Source of the DNA: Bacillota bacterium
GTDB taxonomy: Bacteria > Bacillota > UBA4882 > UBA8346
Assembly: GCA_023435225.1 (NCBI GenBank)
Contig: JAEYRX010000045.1
Span: 9,246 to 73,245, forward strand
Direction of reading: 5' to 3'
DNA length: 64,000 bases
The position numbers and the translations under genes are program-made. The notes under the pieces are model-generated. The model saw only the letters and a list, made by a program, of their open reading frames with translations. It did no database searches and was not told the origin of the DNA. This document shows, in pieces, positions 1 through 8,929 of the stretch. Within the stretch, counting starts at the first letter, position 1. The number at the start of each line of letters is the position of its first letter.

Positions 1-172
1 AGGATTGTTGGGGTTTTAGGTAATCTAGATGTAAATTATCATTATTACAGTAACTACAATTCCAGATAAACTTATCATCGATATGGGTTCCATAAAAATT
101 TACCTTGTTGAAACAAACAGGGCATTCTAAAACTAAGACTTCTTTATATTGGCTATAAAATGGCCATTTCAT
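1..172 (-). CDS. Partial small zinc-ribbon protein (runs off left edge)
   Basis: Reverse-strand reading frame from an ATG at 172 that is still open at position 1, so only about 57 N-terminal residues are seen. The sequence contains two cysteine pairs, C-P-V-C and C-S-Y-C, about 24 residues apart, as in a zinc ribbon. A GAAAGGA ribosome site lies about 8 bases upstream of the start. It is divergent from the phosphatase gene, with about 110 bp between them. No specific function is recognised. Confidence 0.55.
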   Translation of the reverse strand, partial: MKWPFYSQYKEVLVLECPVCFNKVNFYGTHIDDKFIWNCSYCNNDNLHLDYLKPQQS

Positions 173-283
173 TGAGGAATTCCTTTCGACTGTTTTGTAG
201 GTTAATAGTTTTCCATATAATGTTAAAATTATTCACTAAAGTGTGTGCTTCAATTAATTTCTACCCGGAGGTAAAACTGATAT

Positions 284-994
284 ATGATTAAGCAAGTATT
301 ATTTGTTTGTACCGGTAATACCTGTCGTAGTAGTATGGCTGAAGCCTTATTGAGAAAAATGTTAATAGAAGATTTGGCCGAAAAGGCTACCACTATAAAG
401 GTTGTTTCCGCCGGTACCGGAGCAATCTCCGGTGAAACAGCCGCCCAAAATGCCATTGAAGTGATGGAAAAAGAAGGTATTGATCTCCGGGGTCACCGTT
501 CAAAAAGGATTTCGTCTGATTTGATTACCAATGCCGATTTGGTTTTAACAATGACTTTGGACCAGAAAAACGCCGTTTTGAACATGGTCCCCAGCGCTAA
601 TAATAAAGTTTTTACTTTAAGTGAATTTGCCGAAGGAGTTAAGGAAATCGAAGACTTAATGGCTAAAGCAGAACGTATGCGTAATAAATTAGAGGAAAAA
701 CGCTTTAAATATTTAGAAAAAGAAGGGCCTAAACTTGAAGAATTACGCCGCCGTAATCTCGAGTTAAGCCGTCAAATGCGCGCTTTGGATGAAGAACTCC
801 GTCAATTTGAACAAAAGTTGGAACAAGAAGTAGCAACCGAAAAAAGGGAGTTGGAAGCGATTCAAACCGAGTTAACCTCATTGGAGATCCCCGACCCATT
901 CGGTCAAAATATCGAAGCTTATAAAGTTTGTGCTAATGAAATTAAAGAAAAACTGAAAGCAGTTGTCGAAAGGATCAAAGAATCGCTTGACTAA
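284..994 (+). CDS. Low-molecular-weight protein (tyrosine/arginine) phosphatase with coiled-coil insertion
   Basis: The N-terminus carries the P-loop CTGNTCRS (Cys9, Arg15) of low-molecular-weight phosphatases, and the general-acid motif DPFG is present with Asp204. These enzymes hydrolyse phospho-tyrosine or, in the YwlE branch common in Bacillota, phospho-arginine through a cysteinyl-phosphate. Family members are about 150 residues; this one has 236. The excess is a charged, Glu/Lys/Arg-rich coiled coil at residues about 118-200, placed exactly between the conserved FTLSEFA segment and the DPFG loop. GGAGGT lies 11 bases before the ATG. The position upstream of upp, mnaA and atp matches the ywlE neighbourhood of Bacillus, so an arginine phosphatase is the better guess. 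Confidence 0.85.
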   Translation: MIKQVLFVCTGNTCRSSMAEALLRKMLIEDLAEKATTIKVVSAGTGAISGETAAQNAIEVMEKEGIDLRGHRSKRISSDLITNADLVLTMTLDQKNAVLNMVPSANNKVFTLSEFAEGVKEIEDLMAKAERMRNKLEEKRFKYLEKEGPKLEELRRRNLELSRQMRALDEELRQFEQKLEQEVATEKRELEAIQTELTSLEIPDPFGQNIEAYKVCANEIKEKLKAVVERIKESLD

Positions 995-1139
995 TAATTG
1001 CGGATTTCAAATTGCGGATTGTAAAAACTGTGGAATTTATGTAATGTAGAATTTTTAAGACTGGCAATTAGCAACTTTTTTACTTTAAACTAATGAACCA
1101 ATAACTAATCAACTAATAACCAACTAAGGAGATGATCTG
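995..1139. other. AT-rich spacer with short tandem words
   Basis: The left half repeats ATTGCGGATT twice with a 4-bp gap. The right half is a run of degenerate AACTAAT/AACCAAT units before the upp ribosome site. No gene is seen. It resembles the other low-complexity spacers at 7746, 8760 and 14128. Confidence 0.4.
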
Positions 1140-1769
1140 GTGTCAGAAGTACATGTAATTGACCACCCATTAATCCAGCACAAACTATCAATTATCCGTG
1201 ATTTAAATACCGGTCCCAAAGAATTTCGGGAATTGGTTGAGGAAGTATCAATGTTAATGGCTTATGAAGTAACTCGTAATTTTCCATTGGAAGAAGTGGA
1301 AGTTGAAACTCCGGTTTCGTCGGCCCGTTGTCATGTTATTACCGGGAAAAAAATTGCGGTTATTCCGATTTTAAGAGCTGGTCTGGGGATGGTTGAAGGG
1401 ATTTTAAAATTGATTCCCACTGCCAAAGTAGGTCATATTGGTGTTTACCGTGATCCGGAAACATTACAACCGATTGAATATTATTGCAAGCTTCCACAGG
1501 ATATCACAGAACGTGAATTGATTATAGTCGATCCAATGTTGGCCACTGGAGGTTCGGCGGCGGCGGGAATTCAGTTTTTAAAACAGCGTGGCGCTACCCA
1601 GATTCGGTTAATGTGTTTAATTGCAGCTCCTGAAGGAATTCAGAATGTTCAAGATAAACACCCGGATGTGGATATTTATGTAGCAGCTGTCGATGACCGG
1701 TTAAATTCTCATGGGTATATCGTCCCTGGTCTGGGGGATGCCGGAGACCGTTTGTTTGGAACCAAGTAA
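1140..1769 (+). CDS. upp: Uracil phosphoribosyltransferase
   Basis: Salvages uracil by transferring phosphoribose from PRPP to give UMP, in the cytoplasm. The 209-residue length is normal. The PRPP-binding loop VDPMLATGGS is intact, and the C-terminal uracil-binding segment GDAGDRLFGT is present. The start is GTG at 1140, supported by the near-perfect ribosome site AAGGAGATGATCT just upstream. It is a single-gene unit closed by the terminator at 1782. The conserved order upp, UDP-GlcNAc epimerase, atp operon is common in Bacillota. Confidence 0.97.
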   Translation: MSEVHVIDHPLIQHKLSIIRDLNTGPKEFRELVEEVSMLMAYEVTRNFPLEEVEVETPVSSARCHVITGKKIAVIPILRAGLGMVEGILKLIPTAKVGHIGVYRDPETLQPIEYYCKLPQDITERELIIVDPMLATGGSAAAGIQFLKQRGATQIRLMCLIAAPEGIQNVQDKHPDVDIYVAAVDDRLNSHGYIVPGLGDAGDRLFGTK

Positions 1770-1781
1770 TGAATACTCAAG

Positions 1782-1804
1782 CCCAGCTGATAGCTGGGTT
1801 TTTT
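1782..1804 (+). terminator. Intrinsic terminator of upp
   Basis: Perfect 7-bp stem CCCAGCT/AGCTGGG with a 3-base loop followed by six T, 12 bases after the upp stop codon. Confidence 0.9.
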
Positions 1805-2224
1805 ATTTATTGAATTTTGAATGAAAATGTTTTCGGAGTTCAAAGTAAATTCAGTATTAACCACTAATTACGCGAATAACCACTGAACAAAATATTCGTA
1901 TTCTTCATTCTGGCCATTAGGGGCTATTTCGGGTTTTTATTTAAAATGTTTGAAACTTTACTTATAACCCAGCATAAATTATTTTGGAGTATTCAATAAA
2001 TAGTGTCCGGCATGAAATTTGCTAGAATTTTTTCAATCACTAGAAATAGTTTTCAATCATTATATTTATTGGATAATTGAAGTATTTTACCAGGAAATTG
2101 GCACAAATTTAATTTATGCCAATATTGATGGAGATTTCGTTAAAAACCAAGAAATATAAGACTTGATATATAATTACGAGAGCGCTATTCTAAAAAAGTG
2201 TAATAATGGGGGAGAATTTTTATT
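1805..2224. other. Long AT-rich gap, no gene seen
   Basis: About 420 bp without a convincing reading frame, RNA or repeat. The only signal is GGGGGAG at 2208, the ribosome site for the next gene. Confidence 0.5.
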
Positions 2225-3484
2225 TTGATTATTTCCCGCCAGTTCAATCACCATCATTACGCATTGCGGTTAAACCGTAAAGTTCAAGCTATCAATGTAA
2301 AAGAAGACAATATTACCTTGCTAAGAGTTTATCGAAGAAAAAAACTCTTTGGGAAGAATAGTATAAAGATATTAACGATTTTTGGAACCAGACCGGAAGC
2401 AATTAAAATGGCTCCCGTTATCAAGGCTCTCCAAACAGATTCCGATTTTAAGCTGAAAACTGTCGTTACTGCTCAGCACCGGGAAATGTTAGATCAAGTA
2501 CTAAAGATTTTTAAGATTAATCCCGATTATGATCTTAATATAATGATTCCCGGTCAAAGCTTAACTGAGATAACCTGCCGCGTTTTACAGGGATTGTCTC
2601 CAATATTAAAAACTGAAGAACCTGACATTATATTAGTACATGGAGATACTACAACTACTTTTGCCGGTAGTCTGGCTGCTTTTTATCATCATATCAAAAT
2701 AGGTCATATTGAAGCCGGATTACGAACCGGAGATAAAAAACAGCCCTATCCTGAAGAAATGAATCGTTTACTGACGGGCCGGATAACTGATCTCCATTTT
2801 GCCCCTACTATTTCGGCTAAAAAAAATTTGTTACAGGAAAATATTACTCCGGATTCGATCTTTATCACTGGAAATACGGTAATTGATGCCTTATATTATT
2901 GTTTGAAGGCGCTTCCGGAAACTATATCAATCAATGAAGAAAAGCAATGGATCTTAGTTACCGCTCACCGTCGTGAGAGCTGGGGACCGCCATTGGAGAG
3001 AATTATTACGGCTTTAATAAGAATCATAAAAGATAACCCAAGGGTTAACCTATTAGTACCGGTGCATTTGAATCCGGTTATCCGAGAAATTTTTTTCAAG
3101 CAATTGGGCGCCGAACCTAGAATTAAAATAGTTGAACCATTGAGTTATGAAGAAATGATTAAAGCGATGGTCCAAGCCTATTTAGTGATAACTGACTCCG
3201 GCGGTATTCAGGAAGAAGCTCCGTCTTTGGGAAAACCGGTTTTAGTATTAAGAGAAAAGACTGAACGTCCGGAAGCAGTGGCTGCGGGGACAGTAAAACT
3301 GGTTGGTACTGACCCGGATAAGATTTATAATACAGCCAATACTTTACTTAACAACCGGGAAGAATATATGAAAATGTCAAAAGCAGTAAATCCCTATGGC
3401 GATGGAAAAGCAACTATTAGAATTATAAATATTTTACGTAATTATTTCGGGTTGAAATGTGAAAAACCGGTTGATTTTGTATGA
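2225..3484 (+). CDS. wecB: UDP-N-acetylglucosamine 2-epimerase (non-hydrolysing)
   Basis: Interconverts UDP-GlcNAc and UDP-ManNAc for cell-surface polymer synthesis. The family signature begins at residue about 48 (ILTIFGTRPEAIKMAPV), followed by the HGDTTTTFA, GHIEAGLRTG and TDSGGIQEEA motifs of the GT-B fold epimerase. The symbol mnaA is also used for it. The start used here is TTG at 2225, 10 bases after GGGGGAG. This gives an N-terminal extension of about 46 basic residues not normal for the family. No ATG or GTG lies nearer the conserved region, so either the extension is real or an unusual start is used further in. Confidence 0.92.
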   Translation: MIISRQFNHHHYALRLNRKVQAINVKEDNITLLRVYRRKKLFGKNSIKILTIFGTRPEAIKMAPVIKALQTDSDFKLKTVVTAQHREMLDQVLKIFKINPDYDLNIMIPGQSLTEITCRVLQGLSPILKTEEPDIILVHGDTTTTFAGSLAAFYHHIKIGHIEAGLRTGDKKQPYPEEMNRLLTGRITDLHFAPTISAKKNLLQENITPDSIFITGNTVIDALYYCLKALPETISINEEKQWILVTAHRRESWGPPLERIITALIRIIKDNPRVNLLVPVHLNPVIREIFFKQLGAEPRIKIVEPLSYEEMIKAMVQAYLVITDSGGIQEEAPSLGKPVLVLREKTERPEAVAAGTVKLVGTDPDKIYNTANTLLNNREEYMKMSKAVNPYGDGKATIRIINILRNYFGLKCEKPVDFV

Positions 3485-3555
3485 TAAGCGGTTAAAGTAT
3501 ATTTGTTGATTAAGGAGACGGTACTATCGCAAACAAGAACGATGATAGTCGGGAA

Positions 3556-3753
3556 ATGTGGAGAAGTTTGGCCGTTTTTGGTTTTTCCAGTTTGAATTTA
3601 GGAATTACCATATTAGGCGGTTACTATATCGGAAACCTCTTGGAAAAGAACTATCACTGGGCGAATATGTCCACAATCGGTATTTTTACCGGACTTATTC
3701 TAGGTATTATTGAATTGTTTTCATTTGCTTTTAGGATGGGGCCAAAAAAATGA
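3556..3753 (+). CDS. atpZ: AtpZ/AtpI-family small membrane protein
   Basis: First gene of the ATP synthase operon. It is a 65-residue protein with two membrane helices separated by a short turn, as in AtpZ, the helper of AtpI in membrane insertion, c-ring assembly or Mg2+ supply. The first ATG is at 3556 but has no ribosome site. A perfect AAGGAGA at 3512-3518 lies 7 bases before an in-frame ATC at 3526, which would add ten residues beginning I-A-N-K-N-D-D and resembles the usual AtpZ N-terminus. The true start may therefore be a rare ATC (or a sequencing error for ATG). It overlaps atpI by 4 bp. Confidence 0.8.
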   Translation: MWRSLAVFGFSSLNLGITILGGYYIGNLLEKNYHWANMSTIGIFTGLILGIIELFSFAFRMGPKK

Positions 3754-4100
3754 TCTATTTACCGCTGTTGATTTTTGGAACTCTACTTATGATATTTTTT
3801 ACTCAGCTTCATAATGAATTGAGCGCTATATTAATGGGGCTGGCAGCCGCCGGTTTTGATTTTTCTTTACAATGGTTCCGGTTTAAGCTTACAAACGCCG
3901 AAAAAACCATTCAATTGATTCTAATTATTTTTGGCGGTCTGATTGTTAGAGCCGCATTTCTTTATATATTTTTAAGAGTAAGCGGTTGGTGGTTCGGTTT
4001 TAACACCCCTAATTTTTATTTGTTCGCAATATCCGTCTTAATTACTGTACCTGTTTTAACAATTGTCGCCGCCTATAAATTCAAACCTAAGAGGGGCTAA
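3750..4100 (+). CDS. atpI: ATP synthase subunit I
   Basis: 116-residue hydrophobic protein with four predicted membrane helices, starting in an ATGA overlap with atpZ and directly upstream of atpB. Its size, topology and place are those of AtpI, an assembly factor for the c-ring. The sequence is poorly conserved in this family, so the call rests mostly on context. Confidence 0.8.
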   Translation: MIYLPLLIFGTLLMIFFTQLHNELSAILMGLAAAGFDFSLQWFRFKLTNAEKTIQLILIIFGGLIVRAAFLYIFLRVSGWWFGFNTPNFYLFAISVLITVPVLTIVAAYKFKPKRG

Positions 4101-4102
4101 AT

Positions 4103-4798
4103 ATGGAGATCTCTCACAATATTATTTCGGTTTTCGGTTTGGAAATGGATTTGTGGATGGTAATAATGTCTTTATTAACATCCGCCATAATTATTTTTTT
4201 TTCATGGCTATCCTCCCGCAAAATCAGTTGGATCCCGGATGGATGGCAAAATATTATGGAATACACCATTGAGTTTGTGCAGAATATAATCACCCCTGCT
4301 TTAGGGAATAGAGGAATCAAATATACGTTCTTCTTTTGTTCGTTGTTTTTATATATAATTATCGCCAATATGTTAGGATTAATCCCCGGACTTCATTCAC
4401 CAACCAAGGATATTAGCGTCAATGCCAGTTTGGCCATATCCTGGCTGATTTTTGCACAGTATATCGCTATAAAGGAGAATGGGACAAGACTATATTTCAA
4501 GCATTTTTTCGAACCGTTTATTCCTTATGTATTAATTCATTTATTAGAGATGGGTATTAGACCTTTAACCTTGACCATGCGATTATTTGCCAATATTTTA
4601 GCCGGTGAAATAATGTTGGAAAAATTGACCCATTATTTCCCTGTTCTGGCTCCCAGCGTTTGGATTGCGATGAGTATTTTGATAGGAGCTATTCAAGCGT
4701 TTATTTTTACGATTTTAACAGTATCATATACTGGTCTTTCCGTGGCACATAGTGATGAATCGCACTCCGAGAAATCATCTCACGGTGCGAAGGCATAA
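4103..4798 (+). CDS. atpB: F1Fo ATP synthase subunit a
   Basis: Membrane stator subunit that forms the two proton half-channels against the c-ring. The essential arginine lies in the LTMRLFANILAGE motif of the penultimate helix. Downstream, the helix ending in AFIFTILTVSY is conserved. At 231 residues it has normal length. GAGGGG precedes the ATG. Confidence 0.96.
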   Translation: MEISHNIISVFGLEMDLWMVIMSLLTSAIIIFFSWLSSRKISWIPDGWQNIMEYTIEFVQNIITPALGNRGIKYTFFFCSLFLYIIIANMLGLIPGLHSPTKDISVNASLAISWLIFAQYIAIKENGTRLYFKHFFEPFIPYVLIHLLEMGIRPLTLTMRLFANILAGEIMLEKLTHYFPVLAPSVWIAMSILIGAIQAFIFTILTVSYTGLSVAHSDESHSEKSSHGAKA

Positions 4799-4828
4799 TC
4801 AAATTAAATACTTATGGAGGTGTTTGTT

Positions 4829-5077
4829 TTGGAATGGAGTTTAGGAATGATTGTAGCAATAGTCGTAGGTTTCATTTGTGTGGGCGCTAGCTTTGCAGCA
4901 GCTTTTGGTAATGCCAGATTGATTTCTACAGCACTTGAAGGAATGGCCCGTCAACCGGAGGTTCAAGGACGGCTGTTTACATCCATGCTGATTGGTGTTA
5001 GTTTGCTGGAAGTTATTCCGTTGGTTTCAATCGTTATTGCATTTATGCTCATCCCAATAATAACCCAAACTCATTGA
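4829..5077 (+). CDS. atpE: F1Fo ATP synthase subunit c
   Basis: Two-helix hairpin of the rotor ring. The polar loop ARQP is present, and the ion-binding carboxylate is Glu61 in LLEVIPL, counted from the start chosen here. An ATG at 4814 also exists, but it lies inside the ribosome site ATGGAGGTG; TTG at 4829 is correctly spaced and gives a normal 82-residue protein. The residue after Glu is Val and the Q32 position of Na+-type rings is Asn, as in proton-type Bacillus rings, so proton coupling is inferred. Confidence 0.95.
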   Translation: MEWSLGMIVAIVVGFICVGASFAAAFGNARLISTALEGMARQPEVQGRLFTSMLIGVSLLEVIPLVSIVIAFMLIPIITQTH

Positions 5078-5152
5078 GAGTAAAATTATTAGGCTGCTAT
5101 GCATCATACAATAAATATTTTATCGTAACTTCTTGGTAAAGGAGGAACTCTA

Positions 5153-5644
5153 ATGGAAGTAAAAATTTTACCCGGGACATTTCTTTTTATGTTAATAAAC
5201 TTTACTGTTTTAGTTGCAGTCCTGGTTTACCTCCTGTACCGTCCTGTTCAAGGAATACTGGAACAACGAAAACAAAAAATATGTAACGATCTTAATGAAG
5301 CGGAAAAATCCCGACAGATATGGGAAGAAAGACAAAATGAGGCTAAACTAGTGCTGGAAAAAGCTAGTATGGAAGCGTTTGAAATGGTGGAACGCGCCCG
5401 GGCGGAAGCGGAGAAGTTGCGGGAAGAGATAGTTAATAAAGCCCGTCAAGAAGCGGAGGAACTTCGTCAACGCACTCAAACCGAAATTGAAAGGGCTAAA
5501 AAAGTCGCCCGGGATGAACTCCGCGAGGGAGCGGTTACTTTAGCTTTATCGGCTACTGCTAAAGTAATCAGTGATAAAATGTCGACCGAAATCAATGAAT
5601 CATTAATTCGAGGAGTCCTGAACTCAATCGAGAAAGGGGCTTAG
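5153..5644 (+). CDS. atpF: F1Fo ATP synthase subunit b
   Basis: 163 residues: one N-terminal membrane helix (about residues 7-27) followed by a long, highly charged, Ala/Glu/Arg-rich coiled coil that forms the peripheral stalk. AAAGGAGG precedes the ATG. Two bases separate its stop from atpH. Confidence 0.94.
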   Translation: MEVKILPGTFLFMLINFTVLVAVLVYLLYRPVQGILEQRKQKICNDLNEAEKSRQIWEERQNEAKLVLEKASMEAFEMVERARAEAEKLREEIVNKARQEAEELRQRTQTEIERAKKVARDELREGAVTLALSATAKVISDKMSTEINESLIRGVLNSIEKGA

Positions 5645-5645
5645 A

Positions 5646-6206
5646 ATGCATTCACAGACGGCGCTGAATTACGGTCGGGCTTTAGTTGACTTGGCAAAAG
5701 AAAAAAATATTTTGGATCAGGTGTTGGATAACGCCAAACTATTGATTGAAGAGTTACTGATTCCTGAGCTTCAAGAGTTTTTACGGCATCCAAAAATTCC
5801 GGATTCCGGAAAGAAGGATATTCTCCACAAAATTACCGCAGGTAACCACCCGCCGGAAATATTTTTAAACTTTCTGAATTTAATTATCGATCGACACCGG
5901 GAAGCTTTATTATCGGCGATTTTAGAAGAAGTTGTTGAACAGGTATTAAAAGCCAAAGGTTTTGAAATTGTGGAATTAATATCTGCCAAATCATTATCTA
6001 AACCTGAGCAAAGCAAGATTCAGCAACAGCTGGAAAAAGTCTGGCAGATTAAGATTTCTTTGAAATACCGGGAGAATCCAAATTTGATTGGTGGAATAGT
6101 TATTCGCCGTGGCGATGAATTAATTGATGGTTCATTAGCGGGACAATTGTATTCATTGAGACGGATTCTAATTGAAGAGACTAATATTGCGGCGAATTTA
6201 ATCTAA
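5646..6206 (+). CDS. atpH: F1Fo ATP synthase subunit delta
   Basis: 186 residues joining the peripheral stalk to the alpha-beta hexamer. The N-terminal helical domain begins TALNYGRALVDLAKEK, and the C-terminal GGIVIRRGDELIDGSLAGQL motif is typical of OSCP/delta. It is tightly coupled to atpF and atpA. Confidence 0.95.
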   Translation: MHSQTALNYGRALVDLAKEKNILDQVLDNAKLLIEELLIPELQEFLRHPKIPDSGKKDILHKITAGNHPPEIFLNFLNLIIDRHREALLSAILEEVVEQVLKAKGFEIVELISAKSLSKPEQSKIQQQLEKVWQIKISLKYRENPNLIGGIVIRRGDELIDGSLAGQLYSLRRILIEETNIAANLI

Positions 6207-6230
6207 TTTTCAATGTAAAGGACGATTACC

Positions 6231-7745
6231 ATGCGTTTTGCGACTGATGAAATAATATCGGTTTTAAAAGAACAAATCGATAAGTATAAACTGGATTTTG
6301 AAACTCAGGAGACCGGAACCGTTCTGGAAGTCGGAGACGGGATCGCCCGAATTTACGGTTTGGAAAAAGCAATGATGGGCGAGCTTCTCTCTTTTCCCAA
6401 CCAGGTTTACGGGATGGCTTTAAACTTGGAGGAAGACAATGTCGGTTGCGTTTTGTTCGGGGATGAGACCCTGATCAAAGAGGGTGACTTGGTTAAGCGA
6501 ACCAACCGGGTCGTTGAAGTACCGGTTGGTGATGAGATGATTGGCCGGGTAGTTAACCCCTTAGGGCAACCAATTGACGGAAAAGGTCAGATAAATACTA
6601 CCGAATTCCGGCCGGTTGAACGGATTGCACCCGGTATTTCCAAAAGAGAACCGGTAAAAGTTCCTTTGCAAACAGGTTTAAAAGCCATCGATTCATTGAT
6701 ACCAATTGGCCGCGGACAACGGGAATTGATTATCGGTGACCGGCAAACCGGAAAAACAGCAATTGCCATTGATACAATTTTGAATCAAAAAGATACCGGA
6801 GTTATCTGTATTTATGTTTGTATCGGCCAAAAAACCTCTACTCTGGCTCAAGTAGTTCAAGTATTAGAGAATAAAGGCGCAATGAAGTATTCAATCGTAG
6901 TGGCGGCTACTGCCAGTGATATGGCCCCTTTACAATACTTGGCTCCTTTTGCCGGATGCGCTATCGGCGAATACTTCATGCCCCAAGGCAAAGATGTCTT
7001 GATTATTTATGACGATTTATCAAAACATGCTATAGCTTACCGGTCAATGTCTTTATTGCTACGGCGTCCACCGGGACGTGAAGCTTACCCTGGAGATGTT
7101 TTTTACCTACATTCCCGACTTTTGGAACGGGCTGCTAAACTAAATGAAGCCGAAGGCGGCGGTTCGTTAACAGCTTTACCGATCGTTGAAACTTTGGCCG
7201 GAGATGTTTCCGCTTATATTCCTACTAATGTTATTTCCATTACCGACGGTCAGATTATCTTAAGTACCGAGTTGTTCTTTAGCGGAGTTCGTCCGGCGGT
7301 GAATGTAGGATTATCGGTTTCCCGGGTCGGCGGTGATGCGCAGATCAAAGCGATGAAACAAATTGCCGGCCGGTTACGGTTGGATTTGGCCCAATTTAGA
7401 GAGTTAGAGGCTTTTGCTCAGTTTGGCGCCGAATTGGATAAATCCACTCAAGCCCGTTTAAACCGGGGCTCTCATATTGTTGAGATTTTAAAACAAGAAC
7501 AATATAAGCCGATGCCTGTCAATGAACAGATTGTTCTGATTTATGCCGCTACCAACGGCTACCTTGATGATCTGGCATTAGATGAAGTTCGGCGTTTTGA
7601 AAAAGAGTTTTTACGTTTTATGCAACAAGAAGGCGAAAACTTTTATAATAAGCTAAGTGAAACTAAAAAGTTGGATCAAGATTTAACCAATGAATTAGTA
7701 AATTCGATTACCAAGTTTAAGGATAGATTTAAAGCAACAACATAA
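6231..7745 (+). CDS. atpA: F1Fo ATP synthase subunit alpha
   Basis: Non-catalytic nucleotide-binding subunit of F1. The Walker A motif GDRQTGKTA lies near residue 168, and the PGREAYPGDVFYLHSRLLER and SVSRVGGDAQIKAMK signatures are intact. 504 residues is the standard length. Confidence 0.98.
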   Translation: MRFATDEIISVLKEQIDKYKLDFETQETGTVLEVGDGIARIYGLEKAMMGELLSFPNQVYGMALNLEEDNVGCVLFGDETLIKEGDLVKRTNRVVEVPVGDEMIGRVVNPLGQPIDGKGQINTTEFRPVERIAPGISKREPVKVPLQTGLKAIDSLIPIGRGQRELIIGDRQTGKTAIAIDTILNQKDTGVICIYVCIGQKTSTLAQVVQVLENKGAMKYSIVVAATASDMAPLQYLAPFAGCAIGEYFMPQGKDVLIIYDDLSKHAIAYRSMSLLLRRPPGREAYPGDVFYLHSRLLERAAKLNEAEGGGSLTALPIVETLAGDVSAYIPTNVISITDGQIILSTELFFSGVRPAVNVGLSVSRVGGDAQIKAMKQIAGRLRLDLAQFRELEAFAQFGAELDKSTQARLNRGSHIVEILKQEQYKPMPVNEQIVLIYAATNGYLDDLALDEVRRFEKEFLRFMQQEGENFYNKLSETKKLDQDLTNELVNSITKFKDRFKATT

Positions 7746-7882
7746 GAACAGTTAATAGTTGACAGTTAACAATTAATAGTAAAAAGATTAAAATCTTTGG
7801 AAATTAAAAACTGTACACTGTAAACTGTAAACTAGGAACTATGCTGTAAAACTGTAAACTAAAAAAATCGTAGGTAGAGTCT
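7746..7882. repeat. Imperfect inverted repeat of 'cagtt/aactg' words between atpA and atpG
   Basis: The left half is built from ACAGTTAA and AGTTGACAGTT words; the right half from ACTGTAAACT words, which are their complements. The spacer could fold into a long imperfect hairpin. Such a long gap is unusual inside an atp operon, and no reading frame is present. Confidence 0.5.
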
Positions 7883-8749
7883 ATGGCTACAATACGTGAT
7901 TTACGAATCAAGATTAAAACCATTAAGAATATTCAACAGATTACCAAGGCAATGAAGATGGTGGCGGTGGCCCGATTAAAGAGGGCTCAAGCCCGTTTGG
8001 AGTCGGCCCGGCCTTATGCCCGGAAAATTGCCGAAGTAACCTTGGATTTGGCTTCATTAACGGCTTGGTCTTATAACCCGTTGCTCCGTCCGCACCAACA
8101 TCTACGCCGGGTTTTAGTATTGGTTTTTACCGGTGATCGCGGACTGGCAGGAGGATTTCATCAGAAAATAGCCGATGGGGCTGTTCAATTTGGGTTGAAA
8201 TTCAAGGATGAGGCGGAAGTCTCTTACTATATGCTGGGGTATAAAGGGTTCAAACGGTTTCAGTCACGAAATATTCCTTTATTTAAAAGATATGAAGGTT
8301 TGATGGCCGGAGTTCCTTATACTGAAGTTCAAGAACTGGCCAAAGAATTGAGCGTTCTTTATATAGCTGAAAAGTTCGACCAGATATATTTATATTATCC
8401 GAAGTTTTACTCGACCATGTCCCAAAGACCAAAAGCTTTTCAACTGTTGCCAATTGATCCGTCCAAAGCCCGGCACAAGGAAGAACATGGATTATTTATT
8501 TTTGAGCCGGATCAAGAAGATATTTTAGACAGCATATTGCCACGTTACATCGAAAGTGAGATATACCGGGCTTTTCTAGAAACTGAAGCCGGAGAGCTGG
8601 GAGCTAGAATGACGGCTATGTCGTCAGCTACCGATAATGCCGGTGATATAATAGAACATTACCAGCTAATAATGCACCGTCTACGGCAAAGTCAAATTAC
8701 CAAGGAAATATCGGAGATTGTCGGCGGAGCGGAAGCACTCAAAACTTAA
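7883..8749 (+). CDS. atpG: F1Fo ATP synthase subunit gamma
   Basis: Central rotor shaft of F1, 288 residues. The N-terminal helix (IRDLRIKIKTIKNIQQITKA) and the C-terminal helix (MTAMSSATDNAGDII, ending TKEISEIVGGAEAL) that form the antiparallel coiled coil are both conserved. The ribosome site is weak (GTAGGTAG). Confidence 0.96.
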   Translation: MATIRDLRIKIKTIKNIQQITKAMKMVAVARLKRAQARLESARPYARKIAEVTLDLASLTAWSYNPLLRPHQHLRRVLVLVFTGDRGLAGGFHQKIADGAVQFGLKFKDEAEVSYYMLGYKGFKRFQSRNIPLFKRYEGLMAGVPYTEVQELAKELSVLYIAEKFDQIYLYYPKFYSTMSQRPKAFQLLPIDPSKARHKEEHGLFIFEPDQEDILDSILPRYIESEIYRAFLETEAGELGARMTAMSSATDNAGDIIEHYQLIMHRLRQSQITKEISEIVGGAEALKT

Positions 8750-8759
8750 TATTTAAGCT

Positions 8760-8893
8760 GAATATATAAGTCCAGGAGACCGGAGTTTAGGAGTCAGTAG
8801 TGAAAGTAAGTTCTGCGAGAAATCAAAAGATTTTTGACTTCTAAGCATTAACGAACACATCTCCTGACTCCTGTCTTCTGACTGCTGATTACT
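8760..8893. repeat. Imperfect inverted repeat of 'aggag/ctcct' words between atpG and atpD
   Basis: The left arm (about 8771-8810) is rich in GGAG and AGGAGTCAG words. The right arm (about 8854-8893) is rich in CTCCTGACTCCTG words, their complement. It has the same design as the atpA-atpG spacer but a different sequence. No reading frame is seen. Confidence 0.5.
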
Positions 8894-8929
8894 TTTACAC
8901 ATAATACTTATTTAAATTGGAGGTCTACC

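Noticed and set aside
4829..5077. Sodium-type c subunit
   Set aside because: The Gln32 and the Ser after the key Glu found in Na+ rings are replaced by Asn and Val.
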